Shown: one piece after another, positions 46,898 through 56,014 of the stretch
How positions within the stretch are numbered: the first letter of the stretch is position 1
How the letters are laid out: every line of letters begins with the position of its first letter
Origin: Bradyrhizobium sp. CB82
Lineage (GTDB): Bacteria > Pseudomonadota > Alphaproteobacteria > Rhizobiales > Xanthobacteraceae
Direction: 5' to 3'
Assembly (NCBI RefSeq): GCF_029714405.1
Contig: NZ_CP121650.1
Location: 6,453,001-6,517,000, forward strand
Length of the DNA: 64,000 nt
Made by a program: the position numbers and the translations under genes
The notes under the pieces: generated by a model
What the model was told of the DNA's origin: nothing
Database searches by the model: none
The model's input: only the letters and a program-made list of their open reading frames with translations

Positions 46898-46916
46898 CGA
46901 CGAAAGCCGCGAACCC

Positions 46917-47768
46917 CTATGCCGAAGGCTCGAATTGCGGCTGCCAGCGCAACAGGTAGGACTGCAGCGAGCGCACGGCGACCGCCAGCAGAATGCCAAC
47001 GAACATCATGACGAAGATGGCGACCATCATCTCGCTGGCATTCGCACGTGCTTCCGCTTCGATGATGAGCTTGCCGAGTCCACGTTCGGCGCCGATGAAC
47101 TCGCCGACGATAACGCCGATCAGCGCAAAGGACACTGCCGGCAGGAGCGAGGCGAACACCCAGGCGAGCGCGGATGGGATCACGACGGTGCGCAGCACAG
47201 TGAATTCGCTGGCGCCGAGCAGACGGGCGGCTGAGATCTGGTCGTGGTCGACCGCGCGCGTCCCCTCGAAGGTGTTGAAGAACACCACGAAGAACACAAC
47301 CAGCCAGGCGGTCGCGATCTTGGAGAGATCGCCGAGGCCGAAGATCAGGATGACGAGCGGCACAAGCGCGATGCGCGGGATGGAGTTGAGCGCCACGATG
47401 TAGGGACCGAACACGCGGGCCAGGAAATCGGAACGGCCGAGGATCAGGCCGGCCGCGATTCCACTCGCCGACCCGAACAAGAATCCCCACCAGGTGTTCT
47501 TCAGCGTGACCAGCGTAGCAAGCCACAAATTATTGTCGTTCCCCTTGATGCAGGCGGCAAAGCCGCCGGCATCGGCAAAGCAGCCAAGCCGCAGGAAGCT
47601 CTGCCAGATCAGCGACGGCTTGGCCACGAAATAGGGATCGAGGATTTTGGGCACGTAAGCTTTCGGCAGCAGCGCCTTGCTCCATTCAAAGCCCCACTGC
47701 CAGATGACGAGCACAGCTGCGAGAATGGCCAGTTGCCAGAACAGGATGACGATGCGGCTTTTGGCCAT
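46917..47768 (-). CDS. NitT/TauT-type ABC transporter permease
   Basis: A 283-residue inner-membrane permease with about six helices of the SsuC/TauC family. The cytoplasmic EAA-type coupling loop is LLGASEFTVLRTVVIPSAL (about 184-202). An extra segment near 55-90 (LGCFADAGGFAACIKG) is found in a subset of this family. It lies 2 bp after the ATPase gene and completes the importer encoded at 46917-49665. It is convergent with the methyltransferase gene at 45650-46897. Confidence 0.9.
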   Translation of the reverse strand: MAKSRIVILFWQLAILAAVLVIWQWGFEWSKALLPKAYVPKILDPYFVAKPSLIWQSFLRLGCFADAGGFAACIKGNDNNLWLATLVTLKNTWWGFLFGSASGIAAGLILGRSDFLARVFGPYIVALNSIPRIALVPLVILIFGLGDLSKIATAWLVVFFVVFFNTFEGTRAVDHDQISAARLLGASEFTVLRTVVIPSALAWVFASLLPAVSFALIGVIVGEFIGAERGLGKLIIEAEARANASEMMVAIFVMMFVGILLAVAVRSLQSYLLRWQPQFEPSA

Positions 47769-47770
47769 GG

Positions 47771-48622
47771 TCAGTCAGCCCTGGTGCGGCGAAACTCTTC
47801 GCCGAGGGAATGCCAGATGTGGGAATAGAGGCGGCCGAACTCGGCGGTCTCGCGCACGGCCACGGGATCACGCGGCCGCGGGATGGCGACGTCAAAATCC
47901 TCCTTGAGCCGCCCGGGCCGCGCCGAGAGCAGGATGATGCGGCTTGCGAGCGTCAACGCCTCGCCGAGGTCGTGCGTCACGAACAGGACGGTCTGCCGCT
48001 CGCGCTCCCAGATCTCCAGCAGCGTCTTGTGCATCTCGAGCTTGGTGTGGGTGTCGAGTGCGCCGAACGGTTCGTCCATCAGCAGGATTTCGGGCTCCAG
48101 GATCAGCGTGCGCATCAAGGCGACGCGCTGGCGCATGCCGCCGGACAGCATGCGCGGAAAGCTCGGCGCAAAACCTGTGAGTGCGGCCTTCTCGATGGCC
48201 AAAGCGACTCGCCGGGCACGCTCGGTCTTCGGCAGCCCTGCGATCTCCAGCCCATAGCCGATATTCTGCTCCACGGTGCGCCAGGGAAACAGCGTGTCGC
48301 GCTGGAAGACATAGCCGACCTTGGGGTTGACCTTGCCGGTCTCGACGCTGTCGTCGTCGATGAGGATGCGTCCGCCCGAGCGCGGCAACAGCCCCGCGAC
48401 CATGTTGAGGATGGTACTCTTGCCGCAGCCGGATGGGCCGAGCAACGCGACGAATTCGCCCTGCTTCACCTCGAAGGACACGTCATCGACCGCTACGAAC
48501 TCGCGGCCGGACGCGTTGAAGCGTTTGGCGAGACCTTGTACGCCGATGCGCGTGCGCGCCGCTGGCCTGTCATCCTGGTCTCTCGCGCGCGCGAGGCCCG
48601 CGCTGGGTGCGACGGCCATCAT
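47771..48622 (-). CDS. NitT/TauT-type ABC transporter ATPase
   Basis: A 283-residue ATPase. Walker A is GPSGCGKST (about 67), the Q-loop is YVFQRDTLFPW, the signature MLSGGMRQR, Walker B EILLMDEPFGALD and the switch VTHDLGEAL. The GMRQR signature is typical of nitrate/taurine-type importers. The N-terminus has about 25 extra residues before IGVQGLAKRF, so a start slightly downstream is possible. It overlaps the binding-protein gene by 4 bp. Confidence 0.92.
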   Translation of the reverse strand: MMAVAPSAGLARARDQDDRPAARTRIGVQGLAKRFNASGREFVAVDDVSFEVKQGEFVALLGPSGCGKSTILNMVAGLLPRSGGRILIDDDSVETGKVNPKVGYVFQRDTLFPWRTVEQNIGYGLEIAGLPKTERARRVALAIEKAALTGFAPSFPRMLSGGMRQRVALMRTLILEPEILLMDEPFGALDTHTKLEMHKTLLEIWERERQTVLFVTHDLGEALTLASRIILLSARPGRLKEDFDVAIPRPRDPVAVRETAEFGRLYSHIWHSLGEEFRRTRAD

Positions 48623-49665
48623 TTGTACTTCGCCCTGGCTGCCTCAAGGAAGCTCATGTCGACGACATCCTCGTACTTGGTTTCAGGAATGTCGGTGCCC
48701 TTGCGGTACCAGGGCTTGGCGCCACGCTCGAACGAGGATTTGTCGATGGCGCCGTCATAGGCCCAGGTCGACTTGTCGAAGCCCAGCTCGGCGCTGATCG
48801 CATCGGGGTCGATGCCGGAGAAGTATTTCGGCGTGACCAGTGCCTGCACGTCGACCAGCGGCGTCGCCTTCACGAACGCCATCGCGCGGTAGATCGCGTT
48901 GACGTAGGCCTGCACCATCGCCTTGTCCTGCTCGATCGTGTCCTGGAGGGTGTAGATCACGAGCACGGGCAGCGTGCCGCCGAAATCCTTCTCGAACACG
49001 CCGGGCTTGGAGGTGTCGTAGATCGTCCTGCCAAAACCCTTCTTCTCGACTTCGACAATCCAGCTCGGCGGCGCCATGATGGCGTCGAACTGCTTGGTCT
49101 GGAGCGAGGGGAACATCGTGTTCGGCCCTCCGCCGGCGACCCAGTTCACCTTATCGGCGAGACCGCGCGCCTCGAACAGGTAGGTGCCGAACACCCAGGT
49201 GCCCGAGCCGATCGCGGTGGCTGCAACGATCGGCTTGGCGCCGTCTCCTCGCTTGTAGTCAGCAAGCCTCTCGACCGAATTAATGCCGCTCTCGTAGAGG
49301 TCCTGCCGGACCATGATGTTGGCGTAGGAGCACACCATCTCGGTCGCGAGCAGTATCTTGCAGGGCTTGCCGCGCGCGCTGAGCTGGAGCGGATGGCTGG
49401 CATCCCCGTGCGCGAACAGCGCCTGCCCTGCCGCCAGCGTCTGGCGGCCGAACGTGCCGGCATTGCCGGTCACAAGCTTCGAATCGAGCCCTTCGTCCTT
49501 GAAGTAACCCTTGAGCTCCGCGATCATGCCGATGGCGTAGACCGGCGACACCGGTCCGAAGGCGAGCGAGACCTGCTTGCCCTCCGCGTGCAATCGTCCC
49601 GGCAACAGCGACGTGCCGGCCAATGCGGAGCCCGCGATCAGCACCTGGCGCCTGGTGATACTCAT
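48619..49665 (-). CDS. NitT/TauT-type ABC substrate-binding protein
   Basis: A 348-residue periplasmic receptor of the NMT1/ThiY/SsuA family with a twin-arginine-like signal (ITRRQVLIAGSALAG, cleavage near LHA). Core features are SLAFGPVSPVYAIGMIAELK at the mature N-terminus and GSGTWVFGTYLFEARG mid-protein. It delivers the substrate to the permease and ATPase encoded downstream. The neighbouring CoA-transferase and lyase suggest a carboxylic acid as ligand rather than a sulfonate; that is inference from gene order. Confidence 0.88.
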   Translation of the reverse strand: MSITRRQVLIAGSALAGTSLLPGRLHAEGKQVSLAFGPVSPVYAIGMIAELKGYFKDEGLDSKLVTGNAGTFGRQTLAAGQALFAHGDASHPLQLSARGKPCKILLATEMVCSYANIMVRQDLYESGINSVERLADYKRGDGAKPIVAATAIGSGTWVFGTYLFEARGLADKVNWVAGGGPNTMFPSLQTKQFDAIMAPPSWIVEVEKKGFGRTIYDTSKPGVFEKDFGGTLPVLVIYTLQDTIEQDKAMVQAYVNAIYRAMAFVKATPLVDVQALVTPKYFSGIDPDAISAELGFDKSTWAYDGAIDKSSFERGAKPWYRKGTDIPETKYEDVVDMSFLEAARAKYK

Positions 49666-49703
49666 GTGCTCCTCCCTGTGGTCTGTTTTGATCGCGCCAA
49701 GCG

Positions 49704-50918
49704 TCAGGACGGCGCGACTCTGATTGTTCCAGCTTGTCGCAGCGTTTCGATCTCGTTCGGGGAAAGGCCGATCTCGCGCAGGATCTCACTCGTTTGCCCG
49801 CCGATCTGAGGCGGATCGTAGCGGTTGGGCAGGCGTCGGCCGTCCATGGAGATCGGCAACAGCGGCGTTTTTGCCTCGCCGCCGTCGGGCAGGTGTATGT
49901 CGGTCAGTCCACCCGACTGTTTGAGATGCGGGTCATCGAAGAGATCGCCGGGCTTGTTCACCGGCGCGTAGGGCAGATCGAGCTGCTCAAGGCGCGCGGC
50001 GAGATCGGCCTTGTCCCATTGCCCAAAGATCTTCGCGATTTCGGGGATCAGCCAGCTGCGGTGGTCGACGCGATCGTTGCTCGTCGCAAAGCGCGGATCT
50101 TTCAGCCAGGCTTCGCGATCGAAGGCGCGGCAGAACGCCTCCCACTGCTCCTCACCCACGATGGTGACAAACAGTTTTGAGCCGTCCTTGGTGTCGAAGA
50201 GGTCGTAGACCGGCCAGGGGCTGTCCTTGATCGAATAGGGGATCGACGGCTGGCCGCTGACCACCTCGCACATCATGGCCTGCGCCATCAGGAACACGTT
50301 GTTCTCGTACAGTGCGCTTTGGATGTAACGACCTCGGCCGGTGCGCTGCCGCTCGGCCAGCGCAGCCTGGATCGCGATCACGCCGAACATGCCGCCCATG
50401 ATGTCATTGACCGAGGCGCCGGCGCGCATCGGCCTGTCGGGCAGGCCGGTCATGTAGGCGAGGCCGCCCATCATCTGCACGACCTCGTCGAGCGCGAGGC
50501 GGTTCTCGTATGGGCCTGGCAGATAACCTTTCAGCGAGCAATAGATCAGGTGTGGCGCAAACGCCGCGACGCTCTCGTAGTCGAGGCCGATGCGCTTCAA
50601 CAGGCCCGGCCGGAAGTTCTCGATCAGGACGTCGCTGGTCTCAATCAGCCGCCGCGCGATGTTCAGGCCTTCCGCGGTCGACGTATCCAGCGCGATACTG
50701 CGCTTGTTGCGGCTGTAGGTGGCGAAGAAGCCTGCAGCGGGCCCCTTGAAATAGCGGGTGCGGTCGCCCTTGGGCGGCTCGACCTTGATTACGTCGGCGC
50801 CGAGATCGGCGAGGATCAGCCCGCAGCTCGGGCCCATCACCATCTGGCTGAACTCGATGACACGAACGCCAGCCAGCGGACGAAGCTCCGATGCGGTCTC
50901 GCGCATGGCCGCCGTCAT
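49704..50918 (-). CDS. CaiB/BaiF class III CoA-transferase
   Basis: A 404-residue family III CoA-transferase, which moves CoA between acyl-CoA and a free acid via an enzyme aspartyl thioester. Landmarks are AGVRVIEFSQMVMGPSCGL (N-terminal), IKVEPPKGDRTR, NKRSIALD and MRAGASVNDIMGGMF, where the aspartate may be the catalytic residue. The start at 50918 has GGAGGG upstream and overlaps the lyase gene by 4 bp; the frame is open further upstream only antisense to the lyase gene. It likely activates the acid imported by the adjacent ABC system before cleavage by the lyase. Confidence 0.9.
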   Translation of the reverse strand: MTAAMRETASELRPLAGVRVIEFSQMVMGPSCGLILADLGADVIKVEPPKGDRTRYFKGPAAGFFATYSRNKRSIALDTSTAEGLNIARRLIETSDVLIENFRPGLLKRIGLDYESVAAFAPHLIYCSLKGYLPGPYENRLALDEVVQMMGGLAYMTGLPDRPMRAGASVNDIMGGMFGVIAIQAALAERQRTGRGRYIQSALYENNVFLMAQAMMCEVVSGQPSIPYSIKDSPWPVYDLFDTKDGSKLFVTIVGEEQWEAFCRAFDREAWLKDPRFATSNDRVDHRSWLIPEIAKIFGQWDKADLAARLEQLDLPYAPVNKPGDLFDDPHLKQSGGLTDIHLPDGGEAKTPLLPISMDGRRLPNRYDPPQIGGQTSEILREIGLSPNEIETLRQAGTIRVAPS

Positions 50919-51850
50919 GCCGCCCTCCGCAGCACCTTGGGAATGCCCGCCTCGTGCAGATGCCCCGTCAGATGTTTTGCCGGGATATGGCGGGCGAGAA
51001 TCTCGCGCGTTTGCATCAGGCGATCGAGATCGATGCCGGTGCAGAGGCCCATGCGCTCCAGCATGAACACGAGATCCTCGGTGACGATGTTGCCGCGCGC
51101 ACCTGGTGCAAAGGGGCAGCCGCCGAGCCCGGACACCGCCGCATCGAAACGGCGGATCCCCGCTTCGAGGCCGGCGACCGCATTGGCAAGGCCGGCGCCG
51201 AGCGTGTCGTGCAGATGCAATCGCAGCGTCATCTCCGATCCGACCTCGCGCCGTACCGCTTGCACAATCTGCCCGATCAGTTTGGGGGTGGCGTAGCCGA
51301 GGGTATCGGCAAGCCCGATCTCGTCGGCACGCGCTTCGGCGAAGGCACGCGCCACCCGGCACACGGCCGCTTCACTGACCTCGCCTTCCAGGGAGCAGCC
51401 GAAGGAGGTGGAGATCGCGCCCATCAGTTGCGGCCGCTGGTCCGTCGGCCGTGCGTCGATCGCGGCGCGGACCGCGCGAAATCCCTCGATCTGCTCTTCC
51501 ACCGAGCGACGCACATTGGCGCGGTTGTGCGTCTCGCTCGCCGAGATGACGAAATAGACCGCGTTGACGCCGGCGGCGATGGCGCGCTCGGCGCCCTTCG
51601 GGTTTGGCACCAGCGCGCCGATGATCGTTGTCTTGTGCGTGAGCGCATGCGCCATCACCGCATCGACGTCGGCGAATTGCGGCACGATCTTTGGCGGCAC
51701 GAAGGATCCGGCATCGATCTCGCTCACGCCGGCGTCAGCGATCGTGTCGATCAGCGCGCATTTGGCTTCGGTAGGAACGAAGATGTCGAGATTCTGCAGG
51801 CCATCGCGGGGAGCGACCTCGCAAATATGAACATCCGGCGCGCGCGCCAT
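50915..51850 (-). CDS. HMG-CoA-lyase-family enzyme
   Basis: A 311-residue TIM-barrel lyase of the DRE family. The signature start is CEVAPRDGLQNLD (metal and catalytic residues), metal histidines are in LRLHLHDTLGAG, and the cysteine loop is SGLGGCPFAPGARGNIVTEDL. True HMG-CoA lyases have YA-K/R-GASGN here, so a related substrate (citramalyl-CoA or another beta-hydroxyacyl-CoA) is also possible. The products would be an acyl-CoA and a ketoacid. The start at 51850 follows GGGAGAG; an upstream in-frame ATG at 51940 overlaps the operator region. It is the first gene of a five-gene operon. Confidence 0.88.
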   Translation of the reverse strand: MARAPDVHICEVAPRDGLQNLDIFVPTEAKCALIDTIADAGVSEIDAGSFVPPKIVPQFADVDAVMAHALTHKTTIIGALVPNPKGAERAIAAGVNAVYFVISASETHNRANVRRSVEEQIEGFRAVRAAIDARPTDQRPQLMGAISTSFGCSLEGEVSEAAVCRVARAFAEARADEIGLADTLGYATPKLIGQIVQAVRREVGSEMTLRLHLHDTLGAGLANAVAGLEAGIRRFDAAVSGLGGCPFAPGARGNIVTEDLVFMLERMGLCTGIDLDRLMQTREILARHIPAKHLTGHLHEAGIPKVLRRAA

Positions 51851-51867
51851 CGGGGCTCTCCCTGGTT

Positions 51868-51897
51868 GATTGTATATTATTGCATAAAAGAACAATC
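51868..51897. promoter_or_regulatory. Candidate GntR operator in divergent promoter
   Basis: GATTGT (51868-51873) and ACAATC (51892-51897) form a perfect inverted repeat with an 18-bp AT-rich spacer, in the 89-bp gap between the lyase operon and the divergent GntR gene. The AT-rich centre (tatattattgcata) contrasts with the surroundings and could also be the -10 regions of both promoters. Confidence 0.55.
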
Positions 51898-51939
51898 CAT
51901 GTGACAGTCTGTCAAGCCCTAAACTTTGCGTGCACCGCA

Positions 51940-52851
51940 ATGACCACTTTCGACAGTTCCCGACTGCGCGCCGCAGGGAAAGCCGGTTCCGAGCGTGCCG
52001 AGCACCTCGCCGGCTTAATCATGGCGCTCGCCCGGCGCGAAGGCATGAAGGCCGGCGATCGCTTGATCGAACAAAAGCTTGCGGACGCGCTGGACCTTTC
52101 ACGCGCACCGATCCGGCTCGGCCTGAAGGCTTTGGAGGCGGCGGGGCTGGCGCGCGGAGAGCCGCATCGCGGATTCGTGCTGGCGAAGAATCCGACCAGC
52201 GGCGCAGCCCAGCCCGCGCTCGCGGCCGTCAAGCGCGGCGAACAGGTCTATGCGACGATTGCGGGCGACGTACTCGCGAGCCGGCTGCCGGCTGACGTCA
52301 CCGAAGCGGAGTTGATGCGCCGCTATGATCTGAGCCGGGCCGAGCTGCAGCGGTTGCTCGGCCGCATCGCGGCCGAGGGCTGGATCGCGCGCCTGCCGGG
52401 CTATGGCTGGCGCTTTGCCGAGACGGTCTCCAGCCCCGAAGCACAAGCCAAGGCGATGGCTTTTCGCGCGGTGATCGAGCCGGCGGCGATCGCGCAACCC
52501 GACTTCACGCTGCCGCAGGACATGATCGCACGTTTGCGCGAGCGCCAGCTTCGCGTCCTGGAAGGCGAGCTGGAGAAGATGACGATCGGCGAAATCTATC
52601 ACTCGGGCTGCGAGTTCCACGAGGAGATCATCCGCGGCGCCGGCAATCCGTTCTTCGTTGAAGCGCTCAAGCGGGTGAACTCGATCAGGCGCCTGTTCGC
52701 CTATCGCAGCTTCGCCGACCGCGACGGCATGCGCCGGCACGTGCGTGAGCATTTGCGCCTGCTCGACCTGCTGGAAGCGCGGCGCTATGCCGAGGCGGCG
52801 GAGCTGATGGCCAAGCACCTGCAACGCCCGCTGGTAGCGGGTTTGTCTTGA
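51940..52851 (+). CDS. GntR/FadR-like regulator with two winged-helix domains
   Basis: A 303-residue regulator. A first winged helix (about 25-85: LIEQKLADALDLSRAPIRLG and RGEPHRGFVLA) is followed by a second, weaker one (about 98-155: LMRRYDLSRAELQRLLGRIA and RLPGYGWRF). An FCD-type helical ligand domain (about 165-300) has possible metal histidines in SGCEFHEEIIRG and HVREHLRLLD. Ordinary FadR proteins have one winged helix. It is divergent from the lyase/CoA-transferase/ABC operon and probably controls it in response to the acid or its CoA ester. The start at 51940 is chosen over 51880, which lies inside the likely operator. Confidence 0.85.
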   Translation: MTTFDSSRLRAAGKAGSERAEHLAGLIMALARREGMKAGDRLIEQKLADALDLSRAPIRLGLKALEAAGLARGEPHRGFVLAKNPTSGAAQPALAAVKRGEQVYATIAGDVLASRLPADVTEAELMRRYDLSRAELQRLLGRIAAEGWIARLPGYGWRFAETVSSPEAQAKAMAFRAVIEPAAIAQPDFTLPQDMIARLRERQLRVLEGELEKMTIGEIYHSGCEFHEEIIRGAGNPFFVEALKRVNSIRRLFAYRSFADRDGMRRHVREHLRLLDLLEARRYAEAAELMAKHLQRPLVAGLS

Positions 52852-53357
52852 GGCCTGGGCCGACGTGGCCGCTGATTCTACCGCGATTGCGAGCGGTGAC
52901 AAAAATGTCGCATACGCAGAAAAGATCGGCGCCCTGCTTTGGAACTGGCCAATCTGCCGGTCCCAGCTCGTGCGGAATCCGTTAATGTCCGCAATTGTTA
53001 CATGTTCTTTTTGATGCGGAACGCCTCAAGTGATCATTGAAATCGCTTGCTATGTAATTTGCATCGTCGCGATGCGGACTATCTCGAAGACCTACAAGCG
53101 ACGGCGAGACGTACTTTATGGCCCGTATATAACCCCGGCCGATTAATTGCCGGGCGGGGAAGTCGGTTTGGTCGTCAGCTTCCCGAATTTCAGCTTCCCG
53201 AATTAGAGGCGAAACGTCCCGCCAACGTGAACGGCAGCGCTCGTCGATGGCAAATGCGATTGCCATCAAAAAGAATGCACCTGCCACCTGAATTGGCAGA
53301 TAGGCAAATCCGCGCACGAGCGACTACTCTGGCAAAAAATACCGCCGGAGCATTGCC
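52852..53357. other. Intergenic region with small repeats
   Basis: About 500 bp without a convincing gene. A hairpin cccggc/gccggg flanks an AT-rich loop at 53135-53155, and a short tandem repeat cagcttcccgaattt/cagcttcccgaatta is found near 53178-53206. Frames here are short and unlike proteins. Confidence 0.4.
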
Positions 53358-53651
53358 ATGTCGGCTCAGATTATTCAGTTCAGCAAATATCAGAGATCCC
53401 GTGAACTCGCCCGGATGCACAGCGACATCGATAGGAGCCTGACTAAGCTGGGCGAAATGGCCGCCCAGGTGTTCAACGCTTTACGAGACGATTCAATCGC
53501 TGGCCCCTCTCGAGTGAGCGCTCGACAACAGACACATCCCGTTGAACCAAGGCACGACCGCCTGCCGCTTCCGTCATCCGACCTCCAGCGCGACCTTGGT
53601 CCGTACGCAAGCGGGATGCGATGGCTCATTGGACAAGACGACAATTCCTGA
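53358..53651 (+). CDS. Hypothetical small protein
   Basis: A 97-residue protein of unknown function. The N-terminal half (QIIQFSKYQRSRELARMHSD) looks helical and basic, the C-terminal half is low in structure. GGAG precedes the ATG by about 6 bp. It overlaps the next small ORF by 31 bp in another frame. There is no recognisable family. Confidence 0.5.
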   Translation: MSAQIIQFSKYQRSRELARMHSDIDRSLTKLGEMAAQVFNALRDDSIAGPSRVSARQQTHPVEPRHDRLPLPSSDLQRDLGPYASGMRWLIGQDDNS

Positions 53652-53863
53652 TCGTCCGGGAATGGGATCGCTGGATCACGAGGCAACGATTGCCGCGCTA
53701 TCGAACCACGCGCAAAACAACTCTCGAATTTTTCCTCGAACTTCAAAGTGCCAAGTCGCCCCTCCTGGATTTCAATCCGCGCGGACGCGACAAATGGGCG
53801 ATCGTACATCGTTGGTTGGTAATTGCGGGGCGGGTGCCCGACGGTAGGCCGCGCTCAAAATAG
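53621..53863 (+). CDS. Hypothetical small basic protein
   Basis: An 80-residue ORF with many arginines and tryptophans (WTRRQFLIVREWDRWITRQR). It starts inside the end of the preceding small gene, as in coupled pairs. The pattern resembles short DNA-binding or toxin-antitoxin-like proteins, but no family is recognised. It ends 46 bp before the convergent pyrophosphatase gene. Confidence 0.4.
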   Translation: MAHWTRRQFLIVREWDRWITRQRLPRYRTTRKTTLEFFLELQSAKSPLLDFNPRGRDKWAIVHRWLVIAGRVPDGRPRSK

Positions 53864-53909
53864 GTCGGGGGCGGCTGAGGTCGATGCCGCAGCGCGATAA
53901 GGCCGCCAC

Positions 53910-54425
53910 CTATCGCGCTAGCCGCTTGATCGTCTTCACGGCGTGGCCCGGGCCATGCCATCCCAGAAACTTCAACTCCTTTTTTTCCAGCGCATCGGTC
54001 GCACGGAAGAACTGCTCCAGTTCCTCGACGGCACGGATGGGCAGACGCCGGACATCCTGGAGATCGGTTTCCAGCGGCGAACGGTCGGGCACGGCGAAGA
54101 GGCGATCGTTGCGCTCCACCTTTCCATTGCTTTTTTGTGAGACCTCGACGACTCCGATCGGCCGGCAGCGCAGCACCACACCGGGATGCGTCTGCGAATC
54201 GTGGATCACCAGGACGTCGAGCGGATCGCCGTCCTCGGCCTTGGTCGAGGGGATGAAGCCCCAATCATAGGGATGGGTCAGGCCAGCCATCAATGGCTTG
54301 GCGAGCGTGAAGACCTTCAGCTTGGGATCGAATTCCAGCTTGCAACTGCTGCCACGCGGTGTTTCGACGACCGCATGGACGTGTTCCTTGTCGGCCCAGG
54401 TCGGCAGCTTGGTAAGGTTCGTCAT
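53910..54425 (-). CDS. ppa: Inorganic pyrophosphatase
   Basis: A 171-residue soluble family I pyrophosphatase. VVETPRGSSCKLEFDPK is the substrate-binding lysine/arginine region, HPYDWGFIPSTKAEDGDPLDVLV carries the aspartates of the metal centre (DGDPLDV), and further on RPIGVVEVSQ and NDRLFAVP. Metal ligands are retained. The start at 54425 matches family N-termini; the frame remains open for another 1.4 kb upstream only because of base composition. It recycles pyrophosphate from biosynthesis. The enzyme class is inhibited by fluoride, and a fluoride-riboswitch operon lies 3 kb away. Confidence 0.93.
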   Translation of the reverse strand: MTNLTKLPTWADKEHVHAVVETPRGSSCKLEFDPKLKVFTLAKPLMAGLTHPYDWGFIPSTKAEDGDPLDVLVIHDSQTHPGVVLRCRPIGVVEVSQKSNGKVERNDRLFAVPDRSPLETDLQDVRRLPIRAVEELEQFFRATDALEKKELKFLGWHGPGHAVKTIKRLAR

Positions 54426-55025
54426 CAATGCAACTCCGGAAGGTGTCGAGGGACAAACCTCGCGCGAACAAGGCGGTTCCTGTCCAGCGCACGATAAGGT
54501 CTGCACTGATGTTGAACCTGCCGCACGCCGGATTGAGCCACGTAAAGGACCCGTGGATTCCGAGAGCTTTTCGCGAGGAAATGGCCGCACCGCGGTTCGG
54601 CAACGCGCGATTGATGGCAAATGCCCCCGACACGAAACGCGCGTCCTTGCAGCCGCTTTGCATGAGCATGTGGTGGCATTTCCTGGCCCAGGCCACCGCT
54701 TCGGCCTCCAGGCTAGCGCGCTTGGCCTGAAATATTCCTTCGTCAACCAGTTGGTCGAAGTGGCCGCGCTGAGGCCCAGTTTGCCAGAGCACTCGGACCT
54801 GGCGAGCGGCGTCCCGACGTCGTGATGCGATTTGGAGCGGACCGGATTTTCAGAAGTCGCTGCGGCGTGCGCCCGAACAGGTGATGCGCGGACGATGGCA
54901 CAAATACCGTTCCGCGTGCTCCGGCGCTGATCCACCATCCGGGAGTTGACGAGTTCGCGCCGTCGGGAGCATATGCGCTGGACGGGGAACACGGAAAAGA
55001 ACGCGAGCGCCCCGCGAGCTTGACC
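54426..55025. other. Gap upstream of pyrophosphatase
   Basis: About 600 bp. Several frames stay open on both strands (for example minus-strand 54426-54792) but none has a family signature or a ribosome site, and they overlap each other. I treat it as non-coding or decayed sequence with the ppa promoter. Confidence 0.35.
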
Positions 55026-55874
55026 ATGACAGCGCAGACTAACATCGAGCGCGATCCATTCCTCCGCCCACTGGTCACCGCGTTCGCCGAGGTGCCGGGC
55101 ATCGAGGCCATCGTGCTCGGTGGCTCGCGCGCACGAGGAACGTCGCACGAAAACTCCGACTACGACATCGGGCTGTATTTCTCGGACAACGACAAGCTCG
55201 ACACGGATGGTCTGCAACGAGCCGCGCGACAGCTCGCCGACGATCCCGAGGCGACGACAATCACCTCCATCGGCGAATGGGGGCCGTGGATCGTCGGCGG
55301 AGGCTGGCTGACGATCGAGGGGCAGAAGGTCGACCTGCTCTACCGGAACATCGATGCGGTCCGGCGTACGATGGAGGCCTGCCGGGCGGGACTGGTCAGC
55401 ATGGACTATCAGCCCGGGCATCCGCACGGGTTCTGCTCGGCGATCTGGATGGGCGAGATCGCCTGTTGTCAGGCTCTGCGCGACGAGCGCGCGGTAATCG
55501 CGGAGCTGAAGTCGATCGCACTGCCCTATCCGAAGCTGCTGCGCGACGCGTTGATCCGGCGCTTTCGGTGGGAAATCCTGTTCAGCATCGAGAATGCCGA
55601 GCTTGCCGCGCTGCGTGAGGATCAGATCCATGTCGCGGGCTGTGCCTACCGCGCCCTCACCTGCGTCGCGCAGGTCCTTTTCGCGCTGAACGGGGAATAT
55701 CTCATCAACGAGAAGGCGGCCTTGCAGCAGGCCGCGGAGTTTCCATTGACGATTCCGGACCTGATGGAGCAGACGTCGGCGATCTGGCGACGGATCGGAA
55801 ACCACGCGTTCGGGGCGGCGCTTTCAAACCTGCGCACGATCGAGCGGGAGCTGGCGACGCTCGAGGCGAGTTGA
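55026..55874 (+). CDS. Nucleotidyltransferase-domain protein
   Basis: A 282-residue protein with a polymerase-beta-type nucleotidyltransferase domain at the N-terminus. IVLGGSRARGTSHENSDYD contains the GGSRARG and SDxD catalytic elements, and the third acidic residue is in GQKVDLLYRN. The rest is helical (DUF4037-like or HEPN-like). Such proteins resemble aminoglycoside or lincosamide nucleotidyltransferases and solitary MNT-type enzymes. The target is unknown. The start is the ATG at 55026; a TTG two codons earlier is possible. Confidence 0.8.
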   Translation: MTAQTNIERDPFLRPLVTAFAEVPGIEAIVLGGSRARGTSHENSDYDIGLYFSDNDKLDTDGLQRAARQLADDPEATTITSIGEWGPWIVGGGWLTIEGQKVDLLYRNIDAVRRTMEACRAGLVSMDYQPGHPHGFCSAIWMGEIACCQALRDERAVIAELKSIALPYPKLLRDALIRRFRWEILFSIENAELAALREDQIHVAGCAYRALTCVAQVLFALNGEYLINEKAALQQAAEFPLTIPDLMEQTSAIWRRIGNHAFGAALSNLRTIERELATLEAS

Positions 55875-56014
55875 CGGTGCCAGAGCGGAGGGACAAAGTT
55901 GCTGCCGACGCGGACTTCGAAACAGGCAGATTGCAATGACGTCAGAGCGACCGGACGACCTCGTCAGCTACGAGCTCAGCGGCAACGGCGCCCGAGAGCG
56001 GACCGGTTCTCCGC

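Noticed and set aside
54426..54792. A minus-strand ORF upstream of the pyrophosphatase as a gene
   Set aside because: It has no family signature or ribosome site, overlaps other equally long frames, and runs on into the pyrophosphatase in a wrong frame.
53910..55805. A 631-codon frame on the minus strand that includes the pyrophosphatase
   Set aside because: Only the last 171 codons (53910-54425) are pyrophosphatase. The rest runs through non-coding DNA and antisense to the nucleotidyltransferase gene; the normal start of the enzyme is at 54425.
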